Source: Ornithodoros turicata (lineage: Eukaryota; Arthropoda; Arachnida; Ixodida; Argasidae). Taken from it: DNA of 64,000 nucleotides. Position numbers and translations under genes: made by a program. The stretch spans positions 2,046,001 through 2,110,000 of the forward strand of contig NC_088209.1 of the NCBI RefSeq assembly GCF_037126465.1, in the 5' to 3' direction. Below, piece after piece: positions 1-12,420 of this stretch; position 1 is the first letter of the stretch; every line of letters begins with the position of its first letter. A model generated the notes under the pieces. The model made no database searches, had not been told where the DNA came from, and worked only from the letters and a program-made list of their open reading frames with translations.

Positions 1-3000
1 GAGAACTATTTATACAATCTATTGATGTGTTGGTGAACGAGATCTGCTGTCTAGATGACCAGTAACAGTCCTTTGCTATCTTTCACTGTGGTTTAATTAA
101 ACACCTCCCTCATGTGACGGTGTTCCCGGCACAGTTTTACCTTGCTGAACCACTTTTCGCGGCTCTTATCAAACATAACATTAGCAGTTCTTCGTAGGCT
201 GAGGCCCAGGAAAGCAAGAGACGTTTACATGATGTGATTACCGGCATGGCAAATGGTCGACACAGCAGTTTTGCGGTACGTTGTATATGTTGCTCATCCT
301 GGACATTTTTCGCTACCCGATTTCCTGTCCAAAACAGCTACGACTGCATCAATGTCACTTCACCCATGAATTCCTTCATGAGTTGCACGCACGAGTTGGC
401 ACACCAAGTCGCTACACGTCTGAACAATATATACCTGACGAAATCGGCAGAAGAAACATATGCTTTATTAGAGCTTGCAGTGATTATCCTTTTTATGCAG
501 CACATCGCGCAACACCATACGGCTCCGTCTTTACTCCATCTTCTCAGATAGCCTCGTCCTCAATGGTAGCCGAACGGCCGAACCACTGAAGCATTGTTTT
601 CCTAGTACTCATACGCGTAGTTATTTACGCCTGTAACTTAATTAAATTAATGAATAACTGAGAGATACATGCTGAATACGACACAGAATTGCATAAAGAC
701 TCGTTCTTCTGGAGTGTGACCCTCTTAAACACCGATTTTCTCACGTAAAACCATGCTTAACACTGGACTGCATAAACCCATTGTGATTTATTTTGACAGC
801 TTGAATTTCAAAGGATTGGAATTTGAAAGGTGGATTTCTTAGCGTGGATTTCAAAAGTTTTATTATTAAGAGTGGGTAACAGGGTACACCCGGTAGCGCA
901 ATGGTGACCACCACCAAAAAGAAGCGGTTTAATAAACCGCGAACACAAATTATACGTCTGCAGGTCTGCATGTCTCATAAGGTGTTACATTGTGGGACTG
1001 ACTCCAAAACGGGGCAGAGACCCAGTGGAGCTGCTGCAATAAAATATGTGTTCCGTGTACGAGTACTAAGTGCGACCACACCCGGAAAGAAACGCGCCAG
1101 CGAACATGAGACGCGACGTGTGAGCCTTGATCCCGCCGTGCGAAAGCATCTAAAGGCGAGTCACCTGAGCCCCGGTGTCGATATGGCCGACACAGCTCTA
1201 TAGCGAAATGCGCATTTTTAGTTTTGTCTCCATTCACTTGGAGAACAAATTCCAGTTTGCGTTTCGCACAAATTTCGCTTTCACCTCCAGGAGTAGCGTT
1301 CGCTCGTACTCCGTGACTTAGCTACAAAGGTTGCGTCGCAAGTATTGCTTTAAAAAATTAATTGTATGAACACGACATGCCAATCTTTTCCTCTCCCAGA
1401 AATGAGGTGTTGTTCTATAGTTCTGTGTGAAGCGCATCTTTCTGCCCTGATATGCGCTGCACTTTTCGAGGATTCCTGCCGTTATACGATTTTTTCCTCA
1501 CCCAAGTCGCGGACGAGAAAGTTAATATTTTCTTATTACGAAGTAGTACTGATGGGCTCACGAGCTGAAAAGAGTTACTTTTGTAAATATTGTAGTTATT
1601 TTCAGAAAAATCTCAGACTTGCGCATATTTTGGACTTTGGCAAATCCTACATGTTGCGAAGGAGCCACGATAATCAGTCATTCTGTTGCGTTATAACATT
1701 TTAGAAAACCCATTTAACGTTTCGCACTTTTTCTGTTCAGTAGAACGCCCACTACGCTCCACCAAATGGAGCATGGTTTTCCTTCAGAGCACAAACCTCA
1801 ACGTCCTCGAGCGTCACAACGTTTCGGTATTTCGACTTAAAGGGGTACAGAGGGCCATCCAAAAAAATTTCAGATTAAGACATCTGATGAAAGTGTGTGT
1901 GTCATTATACCAGATAGCGCGAAATGTCTTGATGTGTGCAATTTGTGTCTCAGAAAAAAACTCACATGAACATAGCTCCGTGCGTTCTCCCTTAACTCGC
2001 CACTCCAGCTATAACGAGGATGAGGAGGTATGATGCCACGTCACCGATGACGGTATAAGGAGAACTTGTTCTGGTTCACCGGTCAGTGGGGGTCAGCGCC
2101 TTGTCCCTTTGTCCCTTTGCCGCCGTAAACCTGTTTTGCCAGTTCTCCCGGAGAATTGGAGATAGGAAGAGCAGCCGAAGCATTACCGAACAAGGAGAAA
2201 GGCTTTATCAGAACCCCGAACAGCCGAGTAGCAGACAACATTTCTCTAGGCCAATCAGCGAGCGTTCTCCTTATGGTGTCAGCGCGAGGTTCCAGGCAGA
2301 TCACAGGCTGGTACTGCTCTTCACCACAGTTGCGCACGGTCGCTTCTTGCTGCGTATTTTAAATTCAATTTCTGCGATAATTATGACTCTGTAGTGTAAA
2401 TTACTTCGCACGGTGCATCTTACTGGCCTACTAAACAGTTTTATAAGAAGAAAACAGGGTGTTAAAAATGACTTCTGTGCTGCTTTAAGGTTTCGGAATT
2501 GGTATACATGTAACACCTTAATAAACCAGTATTTTCTTTTCTTCTTTTCATTCTTCTTTTCTTTTTTCCTTTTTTCATCATACAGATCGGCGCTGGTCGA
2601 GCACAATCCCTGGATCACTTGGCGTGGAATGACCCAATTAGAAGCAACGGGTGACATTTTATTTTTCACTTTCAGAAAATGCACCCTCTAGATATTTAAT
2701 TTCAAACCGTCGCACGTCAAATCAACAAGAAGCGATCTAGGGTACAGTGGGCAACATGTGCAGTCATAGGTTACGGTATCGAAGTACACGCGCCTCAATT
2801 AAACAGACATCCAGACAGCTAGTACACGAAGACATCCGCAAAAAATCTAAGTTTGCTTATTATGCTGAGAGGATATAGATCACTCAGATACTTAGTACCA
2901 CAAGCGAGGCTTGTGCGAAGAGCCCAGCCTCGAGTCCGATTAATTAATTAGCGACTTGGCAAGCGTTAAGTAACTTATCTCATTTTGTCTCATATTCTCC

Positions 3001-3385
3001 AACGCGTTCATGTCGGTCGAGTTCAGAGGTTTCCGGCAAAGTTGAGACCCGACGAGGTAAAAGAAATAACATGTTGCATGTCGTATTCAACGGACCAAAA
3101 AAAGAAAACACTCGTTTAATTATTAATCTGTTACGATATTATCTACATTCCCTAATGAACATTCCAGACGGGTTGCAAGGAAACATAGCACTATCAGCCT
3201 CCGCACATCGTGCCGCTTAACATGCGCACGTTCTTGCAATGCCGTTTCCGATCACAGTCGCGGCTATTTTCAATATATGTATTTTGAATATTAACTCATG
3301 TGCAAGAAATAATTGACGATTACACTTGGAATTGGCCTTGAAATAAACTCCGAATAGCCTTAATCATGAGTGAAGAACAGGTTCT
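1..3385. other. Non-coding flank, nothing recognised
   Basis: No reading frame here resembles a family I know, and open frames are short on both strands. Base composition is mixed, with a T-rich run near 2535-2580. No tRNA- or rRNA-like structure was seen. It may hold old repeats too diverged to recognise. Confidence 0.5.
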
Positions 3386-3563
3386 CTATCGTTCTTCGAT
3401 CCCCGGCTTTGCGATTCGCCTTCAGTGCTCTCCGATTCATCCCAGATCGTGGGGCTTTGCCAATCACAAACCGGTAAGCTCTCAGTGTGGCCAATCGAGC
3501 TCGTGGCCTGTCATATTCAAGCTTCAGAGGGATGCCAACAGATGGCGCCCGCATCGGCACTAC

Positions 3564-3596
3564 CTAGAGTCACTGTACCCGGTACAGTTACTCTAG
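3564..3596. mobile_element. 33-bp palindromic insertion in the repeat
   Basis: A near-perfect palindrome (CTAGAGTCACTGTACC, one central C, then its inverse with one mismatch). CACTAC occurs on both sides (3558-3563 and 3597-3602). Copy 2 of the host repeat has a single CACTAC and no palindrome, so this is an insertion with a 6-bp or slightly longer target duplication. It may be a collapsed MITE reduced to its two termini. Confidence 0.65.
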
Positions 3597-3826
3597 CACT
3601 ACCTCGAGCGGAAGTAAGCTCGATCGTGGGTGGCTTTCGATTCTTACTAGCAGGTCGCAGTGAGTCTCGCTGTTTCCCGTAGACTAAGTTCATTCTTTTC
3701 GAAAGAAAAGTGCTGCACAGGTCCATCACCAGTTCTTAAATACATGAGAGGTCCACGGCGAAAAGAATGTGAAAGGGTTGCACTGCTTGAACTAGTTCAG
3801 GGCCGGGGTGCAGGCGAAAAGAATGG

Positions 3827-4056
3827 GGGGGGGGGATATGTTTATTATACAAAAAAAATTAAGAGGGAAAGGTTAGCCACCGCTATGGCGGCTTGCTATT
3901 CCCAGGAAGGAAAAAAAAATAAAGGCAAACAAAAAGAAAAACAAAGAAAAAGGGGAAACAAACAAACATAGGAAAACAAATAAACAAAAGGAAAAACAAA
4001 TAAACAAAAAGAAAAAACAAAAGAACAAAGAGGAAAACAAACACAAAACTGGTCAC
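3827..4056 (-). mobile_element. 230-bp retroposon insertion with 10-bp TSD
   Basis: AAAAGAATGG flanks the segment at 3817-3826 and 4057-4066, and copy 2 of the host repeat has one AAAAGAATGG with nothing inserted. Read on the minus strand the insert runs from a T-rich tract into a unique segment near 3880-3900 and ends in an AATAAACATATCC-like stretch followed by C-rich sequence. That fits a 5'-truncated LINE or SINE cDNA in reverse orientation. The parent family is not identified. Confidence 0.7.
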
Positions 4057-4513
4057 AAAAGAATGGACCTACTATGAAGGGGACCAAAAAGTAACTATGA
4101 AAGTGAATTTGCGTGACCAAAGAAAGCCCTGCCAAGAGGCGGAAGCAAGCTGAAAATGGACTGAAGAAAATGTAAACTACGAGAGAATTACAGTGCGGCA
4201 GAATGAATTGTTTATTTTCTTCATGACAGCGAAAGACGGTCCCATAAACATGCTTTCGCTTATCGCAACATATGACCAATATGGCCGGCAGGTGACTGTC
4301 AGATTTAACGCGGTAATGTGTTGTACGAACACCCCCCTCCCCCCCCATCATGGAACACACTCGCCCACAAAACAGAACTTACTCAGTTACTGTCTACAAC
4401 CTACAACGCTGCACATAAGTAGATGCCGGTTCGCCGTTGAGATCGGTCACATGATGTTATGACGTCACGGAAAGATGAACGAAAAAACGAATCTTTTGAA
4501 CGGTTCAGTGAAC

Positions 4514-5434
4514 ACCCCTGTTACACCCTTCTGGGCAAAAAAAAAGTTTGCATGGGGGCGTTATATGGGTGTAGTAGTTACGGAGCCTGACCGTGAGGGT
4601 GTATCTGTGGCTACTGGTGTGAAAAGGGTGTAACTGAGGAAACTGTTTAACATTGTCCTGGAATATGAATGTCGTGTACGCTGAGTTTAAATTTTCCCTC
4701 ATACCAAAACCAGTAAGAAAAACAGACATTATCTTGATGCTGAGTTGATACTCCAATGAATTCCTCACTTCAGTGTTTTTTTGTGCATATAACCAAATTA
4801 AACATCGACACCTCCCCCTTCAGTTTGACTGGAAGGCGAGCAGGGCTATCAAACTTGCAGACGCGCGTATGACCAACAATGTACATAATATATGTTTTCT
4901 TTTTGAAAGTGAATGCCTTTCTAAGCGTGCTTTTGGTTAGTTATGCCATTTATGTGATGTTCCAAATTTATCACTAATTTTAAGCGCGTACACCCTTATC
5001 TGCATAGGAGACCGTATATTGGTCCAATATGTCTCCTGTACGGAATTGCTATAGGGAGAATTTGTCCACAATGCGTTAAATTTTCATGTTATGCATTTAC
5101 TTTGGTTGGTTCGCATGATGCACTCTCTCTGGAAACAAAGCTGCACACTTTACGTCATTGTTTAAGAGTGTTGATTTACACCGAAAATAGAATCAGTTAC
5201 GGTACCACTTTAGTTACGCCCCAGATGGTGTCAAATTAGCACATGTCCTGAGAGGTGTACTTCCATCTTAAGGTGTTGATTTACACCAACAAAGTAATCA
5301 GTTATGGCATCATCCAATTACACCCAAGAAGGTGTATAAAATTTGAGAGTGCAGAGTCACAGGAATGCGTTGTTATTCTGATCTGAACAGAAGCCCTAAA
5401 CGTGAAGACAAGCAGGTAAACTGACAATGAAGAA
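4514..5434. repeat. Repeat-rich stretch with GGTGT/TTACACC units
   Basis: No gene is seen. Degenerate units containing GTTGATTTACACC, AATCAGTTA and TTACACCC recur at about 5168-5240 and 5270-5340. Related TTACACCC and GGGTGTA motifs lie at 4520-4630, partly inverted. The arrangement looks like subterminal repeats of a non-autonomous DNA transposon, but clear ends and a TSD were not found. Confidence 0.4.
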
Positions 5435-6673
5435 CTATTGCCCAGTGATGGCCACCAACTACTTCTACAGTAGTTTATCTATAACTACTAACTACTTCGA
5501 GATGGAGTAGTTTAACTAGTAGTCCAACTACTTTTCAGGGGAGTAGTTAAAACTACTTCTTTAACTACTGCAATGTAGTTTAACTACACATATAACTACT
5601 TAACGTTATCCATCAACACCAATCCCTTGTAGTGTTCTTGGACACCTAAATATGAATCACACGCAATGATAAACTTTAGCTCAAGCCACTGCTACGATCG
5701 TCAAATACAAAGCTTGCGGCGGGATTCTTTCTATGCCTACGCGATAAACTAAGTTGCATAATTATTTCACAGCAAATGAGGCTTGACAACAGTGTTGCGG
5801 ATTTAAATCCGGGGATTTGAATTAAATCCATCAAAGGGCTCAGGGATTTGATTTGGGATTTGGTTTACGAGGAAAATATGGCGACGATTTGGATTTGGAT
5901 TGAATCACGTGTTTTTCGACGGAATTTGATGTGTATTTTGTCAAGCTCCTGAAGGAAAATAGTTGGATTTTGACTGCTGCGAAATTTGACGTTGACGGGC
6001 GGGCAGATTCTTTGTCAGTCGTATCTGAGGCCGTCTCTGTAATTACGTTTTTACAAGACATTTGGCTGAATTGCATTTCACATATGTTTACACATGATGC
6101 AATGCAACTCTTAGTGACGAGAAGTTCTAAAAAATGTTTGGATTTGAGATGGCTTGCCTTACATCCCGCCATGTCGGTTCCCAATGTCCCGCCAAAAGTT
6201 GTGTTTCGTTTAAAAAGAAATCCCATGATTTTTTGATTGCGTGAAGCAGTCTACGGACACTGTTTGTACAGACTGTTTCAAGTTTAAGAGCTGGTTTGTC
6301 TGTCAGATAGACCACCTCGGAGGGCCTATAGCCATCTTCCCTTCCGAGCACTAAAGGTACGTCATGCAATACTCTCACACATAATCACATGGGTAGTTCG
6401 ATGCCTAATTCACAACGGTATCACAGCTTTCTATAATTTCTTAGAAATGGAACGCATTGGAGAAAGCACACCACTGGTGCACTGAGCTCAGGAAATGTGC
6501 GTTCGAGAAAAGGACTACCATACACGTATTTTGTCTGTTTTATTTGTTCTGGTGTCCCAGAGATTCCTAAAATAAGTCCCGAAATGTCCACATGAGAACC
6601 AGTCGCATGAGGTCATTGTGTCCAGGAACAGGAATATGAATGTTGGTTGCCCTTTTTCATAGTGGCTTGCTTA

Positions 6674-8039
6674 AGCAAGCCACAGATATCCCAGCGATAT
6701 CCCAGTAACATCCCGGCGTGGATGTTCGGATATCCCAGGGATTTGCCCAGAAAGCCCGTAGAAGTCCTTTGTACATCCATAGGACTAGCAAAAGACCCGC
6801 TTTTGTACGTTCCAAGAACGTCCTATAAATATCGCGACGGGATATTCGGACGTTCAGAGGATATTCCCGTTTGCATGCTTCTTGTCGTTTGGAATATTTA
6901 TAGTTGTTTATGCTGACATTCACCCAAAATGAAACAAGAATATGCTGTAACATATTTTTTATTGTACCACAAACATAATTTTTTGCAGTGTATCGTATAA
7001 CATTTTTTAACATAGTTACGGGTGCAGAAACTCAAAATCCTGTCACGCTCAGCTTCTCACTGTCCGCTCGGAACGAGAATTGCCCTGTTCCCGATTCACT
7101 TCCCGTTCCCTTCCACTTTTGTTGCAATAAAGCGTAACTATAACAGAACTAATAACACACTTCACGTAAGATTTTGAAAATATGGAAGCAGGATTGCGGG
7201 GACGTTCGTTAGGCCTAAAGTTTCGGATTACAATTCATCTGCATAGCTCACACACAATTCCTAGTTTGTTTTACACACAACTGTGGAGAGGAACATTTAC
7301 ATTGTTTGCTGCAGGATTCATTCTTGTTTGGCACAAACGGAAATGGATTCTTGAGAAGCACAACCACGAGCACCAATATATACACATCGTACATCCCGCT
7401 CCAAAGCGGTAGAGTGGATTGTGGCGGCGGTAGCTTGCGCCCCCTTGCCTAATAAAGCGTTAGGTAAGCGGTGGAAACTGATGACTTTTGTGTACTCGTA
7501 TGTAATAAACCTACCAACACATTTTGCGATCACGTAATCGACGCATATCGCACTATCGCCGTCTTCAAGCAAACCCGAATGAACCGAAGGTTTTAGTGGT
7601 TAAGTGCAAATGGGACTTTTACGAACGAAGAATGGACTACGGAGGCCATCTTCAGTCATGTTGTGTACAAAACGATCAGAGAGTTGGTCTGAAAAAAATA
7701 TCAGGAATATATCGGCGATTCTCAGAAGAGTATGTGATGCCACATTCCCTTTCTCGACCAAGTCCAGAAATATCTATCACCACTGCTGCACATGTACTCA
7801 CGCATAACACTAGGATCAAGGAAGAAATTCACCGTACGTAATGCAAAATAAACAATTCTTATTCATAATTAACATAGTCCGGGATGTCCCAGGGATGTTC
7901 ATAGGATGTTGAAATTTTGGAACGTCTGCGACGTATTTGGGATCATGTCATGGATGTCCACTGGACGTGCGGACAACATTGCGACATTCGAGACGTTCGC
8001 GACCTATTCTGGACGTCCATGGGATATTAGTGGTTTGCT
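6674..8039. mobile_element. DNA element C nested in element B
   Basis: Left end AGCAAGCCACAGATATCCCA and right end (inverse) AGCAAACCACTAATATCCCA form imperfect terminal inverted repeats. GGGATATCCC and GGATGTCC motifs recur for about 200 bp inside each end (6690-6870 and 7880-8025). The interior shows no convincing coding region. The superfamily is uncertain; a CACTA-like origin is possible because CACAG/CACTA lies within the termini. No clear TSD was found. Confidence 0.6.
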
Positions 8040-8162
8040 GGGTTATGGCCAACTTGGTGCCACCCCAGAACTCGTACCGCAAGAACGAACGACGGAATAA
8101 TCCTCTATTTAAGCGAGTGTACAGTAAAGGATGATGTTGTTTCCCCTCTCTGCTATTTATTG

Positions 8163-8348
8163 TCCGTAGTGGCCCGCTACCCGCTGCTTTCGGAAGTAGC
8201 GAAACATGTATTTGCAGTACCTGCAAGTTCTGGAGCAGTTGAACGAGTGCTCTCTGCAGCCAGCCTGATCAAGACCGCGAAAAGGAACAAGCTGCAGCCA
8301 GCTACATTGGAGCAGCTGGTCTTTCTAAACAAGAACCTGAGAGAATAA
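8163..8348 (+). pseudogene. hAT transposase C-terminal dimerisation domain (fragment)
   Basis: The open stretch encodes about 60 residues with the classical hAT C-terminal pattern: YPLLSEVAKHVFAVPASSGA, then VERVLSAA, then a basic stretch ending in LEQLVFLNKNL. In this family the region mediates transposase dimerisation. It ends in TAA at 8346-8348. The upstream catalytic part is not recognisable, probably lost or displaced when element C inserted just upstream. It lies inside hAT element B and in the orientation expected for its 3' end. It cannot make a working enzyme alone. Confidence 0.85.
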
Positions 8349-9212
8349 GACTGCTTACGCGTGTTGGGCGGATGTATTATTGAGTTTGTTATAACACAAC
8401 TGCGGTGCGCAGCACGTAGCCGTCACATTTAACACAACATAATTTCCGGCAGTTGGCTTTATAATATGTACCGAGTAAGCGTATTTGACAAATATGTTAT
8501 TCCGATATCCACGTGAAAATAAAATGTCAGTGTCAACGTTGGCATCGCTATGTTGGCTGTTCATACTCTTCGCTGCAGGTGAGATTTATAGGGGTTTATA
8601 CCATGTCACGGTCTTATCCAGCGAATGCATGCAGTAATCGTACGACCTTGTGGACATGGTCAGCTGCATGCTACAGTTATTTCGGGAACTTTAGCCCCCG
8701 GATTCGTTGACGGATTTGATGAATCCTGATTTAAAACCGGATTTGATTTAGCACACCAAAAACAAATCCGGATTTAAAATGATTTGATTTGTCGCCTCAA
8801 GTTTAAATTCGGACTTGATTTGGATTTGATTTGCGGTGTTCCGAAAAACATGGATTTGATTTAAATCCGATTTGACTCATTAAATCCGCAACACTGCTGG
8901 ACAAGCATTAAAAGTGACGACTTAGTACATATGCACGACACAAATGCTCTGCACCTCCGTTCTCATCAAACAAGTAGCTAAAGGTAAAAGTCGGAACCAC
9001 AACCGTGCCGCAAAGCTTGCGGCAAAATCGGAAGTATAGTTTCCGCCTTCAATAACCTAACTACTGTAGTTAACTACTTGAAATAGTAGTTTGACTAGTA
9101 GTTGCCACTACATTTCTGCAAGTAGTTGATAACTACTTTCTAACTACAATCTGGTGGTTTAACTAGTAGTTTAACTACATGTAGTTAACTACTGGCCATC
9201 ACTGCTATTGCC

Positions 9213-11367
9213 ACACTGCATTGGTCCGCTAAATGTCTGCTTCGCAAATATACAATTTTTAGAACGCTATCTTAATAGCAATGACATTTTCTCATTACAC
9301 CCTTATGCAACGGAATGTACTGGAGTCTTCGAGACGCGTCGCCCCTTTCTGTGTCGGCAGTTATGGCGCGTTAACTCTCCTTCTGGGAGGCAGGATGCCA
9401 GCCCAGTTTTACCTCGATGTGTATCAACGCGTATTTCGCGCTTTAGTCAAATTACATTTTTACTGAGTGCGTTCGCTTCTGGGTCAGTTTCTCGTTCGAT
9501 TGATACGAAACATTTATACTCGAGGCACGAAATGTTTGGGACTGCAGGGAAATGACAATCACCGAACCTGCAACCATAGGCGCGGACTGTGTGGGAGCCC
9601 TCAGCCCTCTTCCTGGAACTTAACCATGGAAGGCCAAGCCACCTCCGAGAAGTATACCCTGCAGAGGGTCAGGATGACCTTTAAGAGCCATATCCGACAA
9701 ATCGAATACTTCATGTGAATGACCATGAAGAACAAGAAAACGCCTGGCAGAATGTGGTGTACCGCATTCCGTTAAAGGGACTCCGACCAGAAGTTGTGAG
9801 AGCTCTTTCGTGCTCGCAGTCGATAAAATACCAAACAAGGACACTCCAGGCGAAACTTCGCGCATTGAAACCCTGCGGTTTCTCTAAACTCGAATTTTAA
9901 ACATTCGACTTCATTCGAGTGCAGCATGCCTAACGTGAAAGTGAGAAAACACACGTGTATGTATCCACCTCAGTCCACCCTCAAAATGACGTCGACATGA
10001 GGGCCACTAGGTACACTCACAATTGGCTTAAACTCATCACGTGTTCACGCTATGCCCTGTCCATTTCCTTCGTGAAATGGCATATATATGATAATATGTT
10101 TTTCGTTACAGTCCCATAAAGAAAAATATACCATGCATTTAACACCTGCAGTAGGTTCTACGATTGTATTTTCAATCTGTGTACGGCGTTCCATATGGTT
10201 CCGTATCTGGTCAGCTGTAATGGATGCCATATGACGACCTTGCGAACTTGTGTGATTCACGGCTCACCCTGCCTTAGTCAGGTCATCGGTTGGTGTTGCA
10301 GTTCTTCGCCATATTCTGAACGTTTTACCTGTCATTGAAGCGTACTGTTCTTGATCAGCCGCGAAGCAACGAGCCGCAAGGGCAGTCACTCGCCTCTGCG
10401 AAATTCTGGATATCAAAGGAGTTTTGGGACCTGATAATGTACTGCAAATGCTGCAGTTGAATTCTTCGAATCTTCATCTAAAGAAACCAAGTGCGCTTTC
10501 CTGTGTTTCTGACGGAAAAGTTCTTTAAACAAGGTTAGCACATTTATTTTTCAGTTTTAAGTCTACGCACTGAAAACCATGCAAGTGCATCCGATCATTC
10601 TCGTAGCTATTGTGTAACACGTATGCTTTCTTACTCAACCCACAGAGCCCTCAGCTTCATGAACCCAGTTACACTTGATGTAACCTTTCTGAGGCTTCTT
10701 ACTAGGCTGTGCTGCTCTGAAGCATTGATATGGCGCAGGATTGTTGTGGGTGCACCTCTGCTTTCGAAAGATGAAACACTCATTCCATGCTGTGCTTTTT
10801 GGCTCAGGCTCGACGCGTTTACAAGCATGCAACACATCTTTTCCAAAGTAACCCTGCGGTACTCGCACTTTGAACAGCAACATGCGATCATATTGGTTGT
10901 AGCACATTTTAGCTTAGCCGGTGTCCCAACAGGAAGACACGGCTTCGCACCCAGTTATTCAATAAAAAAGTTGCAGCTACAAGCAACGAAAAGTTAAACA
11001 AATTGTGAAAGAAAAAATTCCGCTAGGCCTAACAGTAGAGCACGTCTTCGTATTGCCAACTGTAGGATGGGACAAACGAAAGCTTGCCCACATCACATTT
11101 CAAAAATACTACTGCTCTCGCCCTAAAACGAAGAGCAATGCACATCATCTTACCGCCTCGTCGTCTTCCTGTACCATTGTATTGTCATCAAGCGGGAGAG
11201 CTACCTATGGAGGTAGTCCCCTTTGGACAGACACTAATTTAGTTTACAGTCCTACAAGCTAGATAACAACACTCTTGGAGAGTTTGCTTTTCGTACTGAC
11301 CATACCAAGCGAACGATCCAAACACGGGAGAGCCGCTGCAGAGTTCAGTACGGTCCGAACGAGCTGG
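9213..11367. other. No gene recognised
   Basis: Open frames near 9610-9900 and 10630-11000 show no family resemblance, and no splice-consistent gene could be built. No terminal inverted repeats were noted. Confidence 0.45.
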
Positions 11368-11859
11368 CTATAACATGATTTGCCACTCACCCTGAACGTG
11401 GTGGAAAAGACTAGTAGACGTCAGCCAGCGGCGAGAGCTCTCCACAACACCATACAGTGCTTGCTCACGGACAATGTGGCTACGAAGCCCTGCCCTGACA
11501 GCCTGAAATATGGCTGCGTCTGGGCCGCCGAAAGCGAGCCGGCAACGACGGATCCAGATTTGAAAGTTGATCTCGGTAATTAATGAAACCAATTGTTTAC
11601 GCGGAACAGGCAACGGTCCCAGGAACTGTACGGTGGCTCAGGCGGCAGTCGACAGCTGAAATGTCTCGGTTACTCTGCGCCACAGCAAAAGAGGAACACG
11701 ACAACGCCTGAAACAGTGCTCTGCGGTTTCACACATCCCGCAGGACGGGCAACCATCAGAGCGAGAGATGTGAAAACGGTGTAGTCGCTCACGAAGAGGA
11801 AGAACATCGCAGGTCAACTTCCGCTGAAAACTGGCGCGGCGGGCATCTAGCCAGCCCAT
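11368..11859 (-). pseudogene. L1-like non-LTR retrotransposon ORF2 C-terminus
   Basis: On the minus strand one frame runs through 164 codons with a single TGA at 11638-11640. The first part has a zf-RVT-type cysteine cluster (CPSCGMCETAEHCFRRC) followed by an LLLWRRV segment. The second has the IWIRRCRLAF block typical of the end of L1/Tx1-like ORF2 proteins, where it follows the reverse transcriptase. Endonuclease and RT domains are absent, so this is a small remnant. It shares an identical 29-bp segment with the nearby CR1-like element. Confidence 0.65.
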
Positions 11860-12212
11860 GGACGGGGAACGGGGGACTAGTCACCCGGAGAGGATTGTCA
11901 TCCCCGGAGTGTATTGGCATCGAGGCGGAAGACCAGTCACAAGGATTGGCTCCCATATAACTATCTCAACAAGCTAGGACTAAAACTAGAACTAGTGCAA
12001 TGCCAACTCCTGCTTGTGAAATCACGTTAAGGATTGCTGTTCGTGCTTGTCGTCGCCATGTCACATCCCCGAAGCATATATTGTTACCACGGCGATCACC
12101 GCTAACGCGAAATTCGGGTCCGGCGACCGCTACATGTCATCAGCACCAGTCATCCAACTTTGCTGGTGTGGCGGATGCGTTTATAATAAAAATGTTAGTC
12201 ACTGCTGCTCCC
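11860..12212. other. Spacer between two retrotransposon remnants
   Basis: No gene or terminal repeat seen. The left part may be further decayed L1-like sequence, because the amino-acid trace fades upstream of the QRKLTCDVL segment. Confidence 0.35.
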
Positions 12213-12420
12213 ATATTTATTTATTTATTTAAAGTACCCCAAAGGCTCACCAGAGCGCTACATGGGGGAGTATGATGGTACATGCATGTCAGCAACACAA
12301 AAACGATGAGAGAGAAAAAAAAAGTACACAACACTGAACCAGTCATATTGCCTGGCTGGCACGAAAAGTAGAGCATACAATAGAAAAACATAATAGTACA
12401 TTATAAAAAGAATACAAACA

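Larger units (their letters stand above)
3386..4513 (+). repeat. Dispersed repeat, copy 1 (partner at 61739-62619)
   Basis: The sequence aligns almost base for base with 61739-62619 in the same orientation, starting at CTATCGTTCTTCG and ending at GGTTCAGTGAAC. Copy 1 is longer because it carries two later insertions (3564-3596 and 3827-4056) that copy 2 lacks. No coding potential is seen. Copy 2 continues for about 55 bp into GTTCAC-rich sequence ending CATCACTAG, which looks like a hAT-type terminus; copy 1 stops before it. It is probably a non-autonomous DNA transposon fragment. Confidence 0.8.
5790..8896. mobile_element. hAT element B nested in element A
   Basis: Ends are CAGTGTTGCGGATTT and its inverse. 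Flanks are CTTGACAA (5782-5789) and CTGGACAA (8897-8904), 7 of 8 matching, as expected for an aged 8-bp hAT duplication. GGATTTAAATCC and GATTTGATTT repeats fill both termini (5797-5910 and 8700-8890). It carries the C-terminal exon of a hAT transposase at 8163-8348 and is interrupted by element C. Confidence 0.82.
5443..9204. mobile_element. hAT element A with perfect 8-bp TSD
   Basis: The element begins CAGTGATGGCCA and ends with its inverse TGGCCATCACTG; the right end differs just inside. CTATTGCC flanks it at 5435-5442 and 9205-9212. The 8-bp duplication and CAG-type ends are hAT hallmarks. Both ends carry many TAGTTAAC/GTAGTTAACTAC repeats (5455-5610 and 9055-9195), the usual position for transposase-binding repeats. 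Its own interior is non-coding; the transposase piece inside belongs to nested element B. Confidence 0.88.

Noticed and set aside
2301..2691. Lys- and Phe-rich open frames on both strands
   Set aside because: They arise from a T/C-rich simple-sequence run near 2535-2580 rather than from a gene.
6100..6380. Possible BED-finger N-terminus of a hAT transposase on the minus strand (KKSWDFFLN, ASHLKSKH)
   Set aside because: The cysteine/histidine pattern needs a frameshift. The orientation is opposite to the dimerisation domain at 8163-8348 of the same element, so the match is too weak to annotate.
10631..10907. Overlapping minus-strand open frames of 86-90 codons
   Set aside because: They overlap a 124-codon plus-strand frame in the same region. 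None shows a motif, so all are treated as chance.
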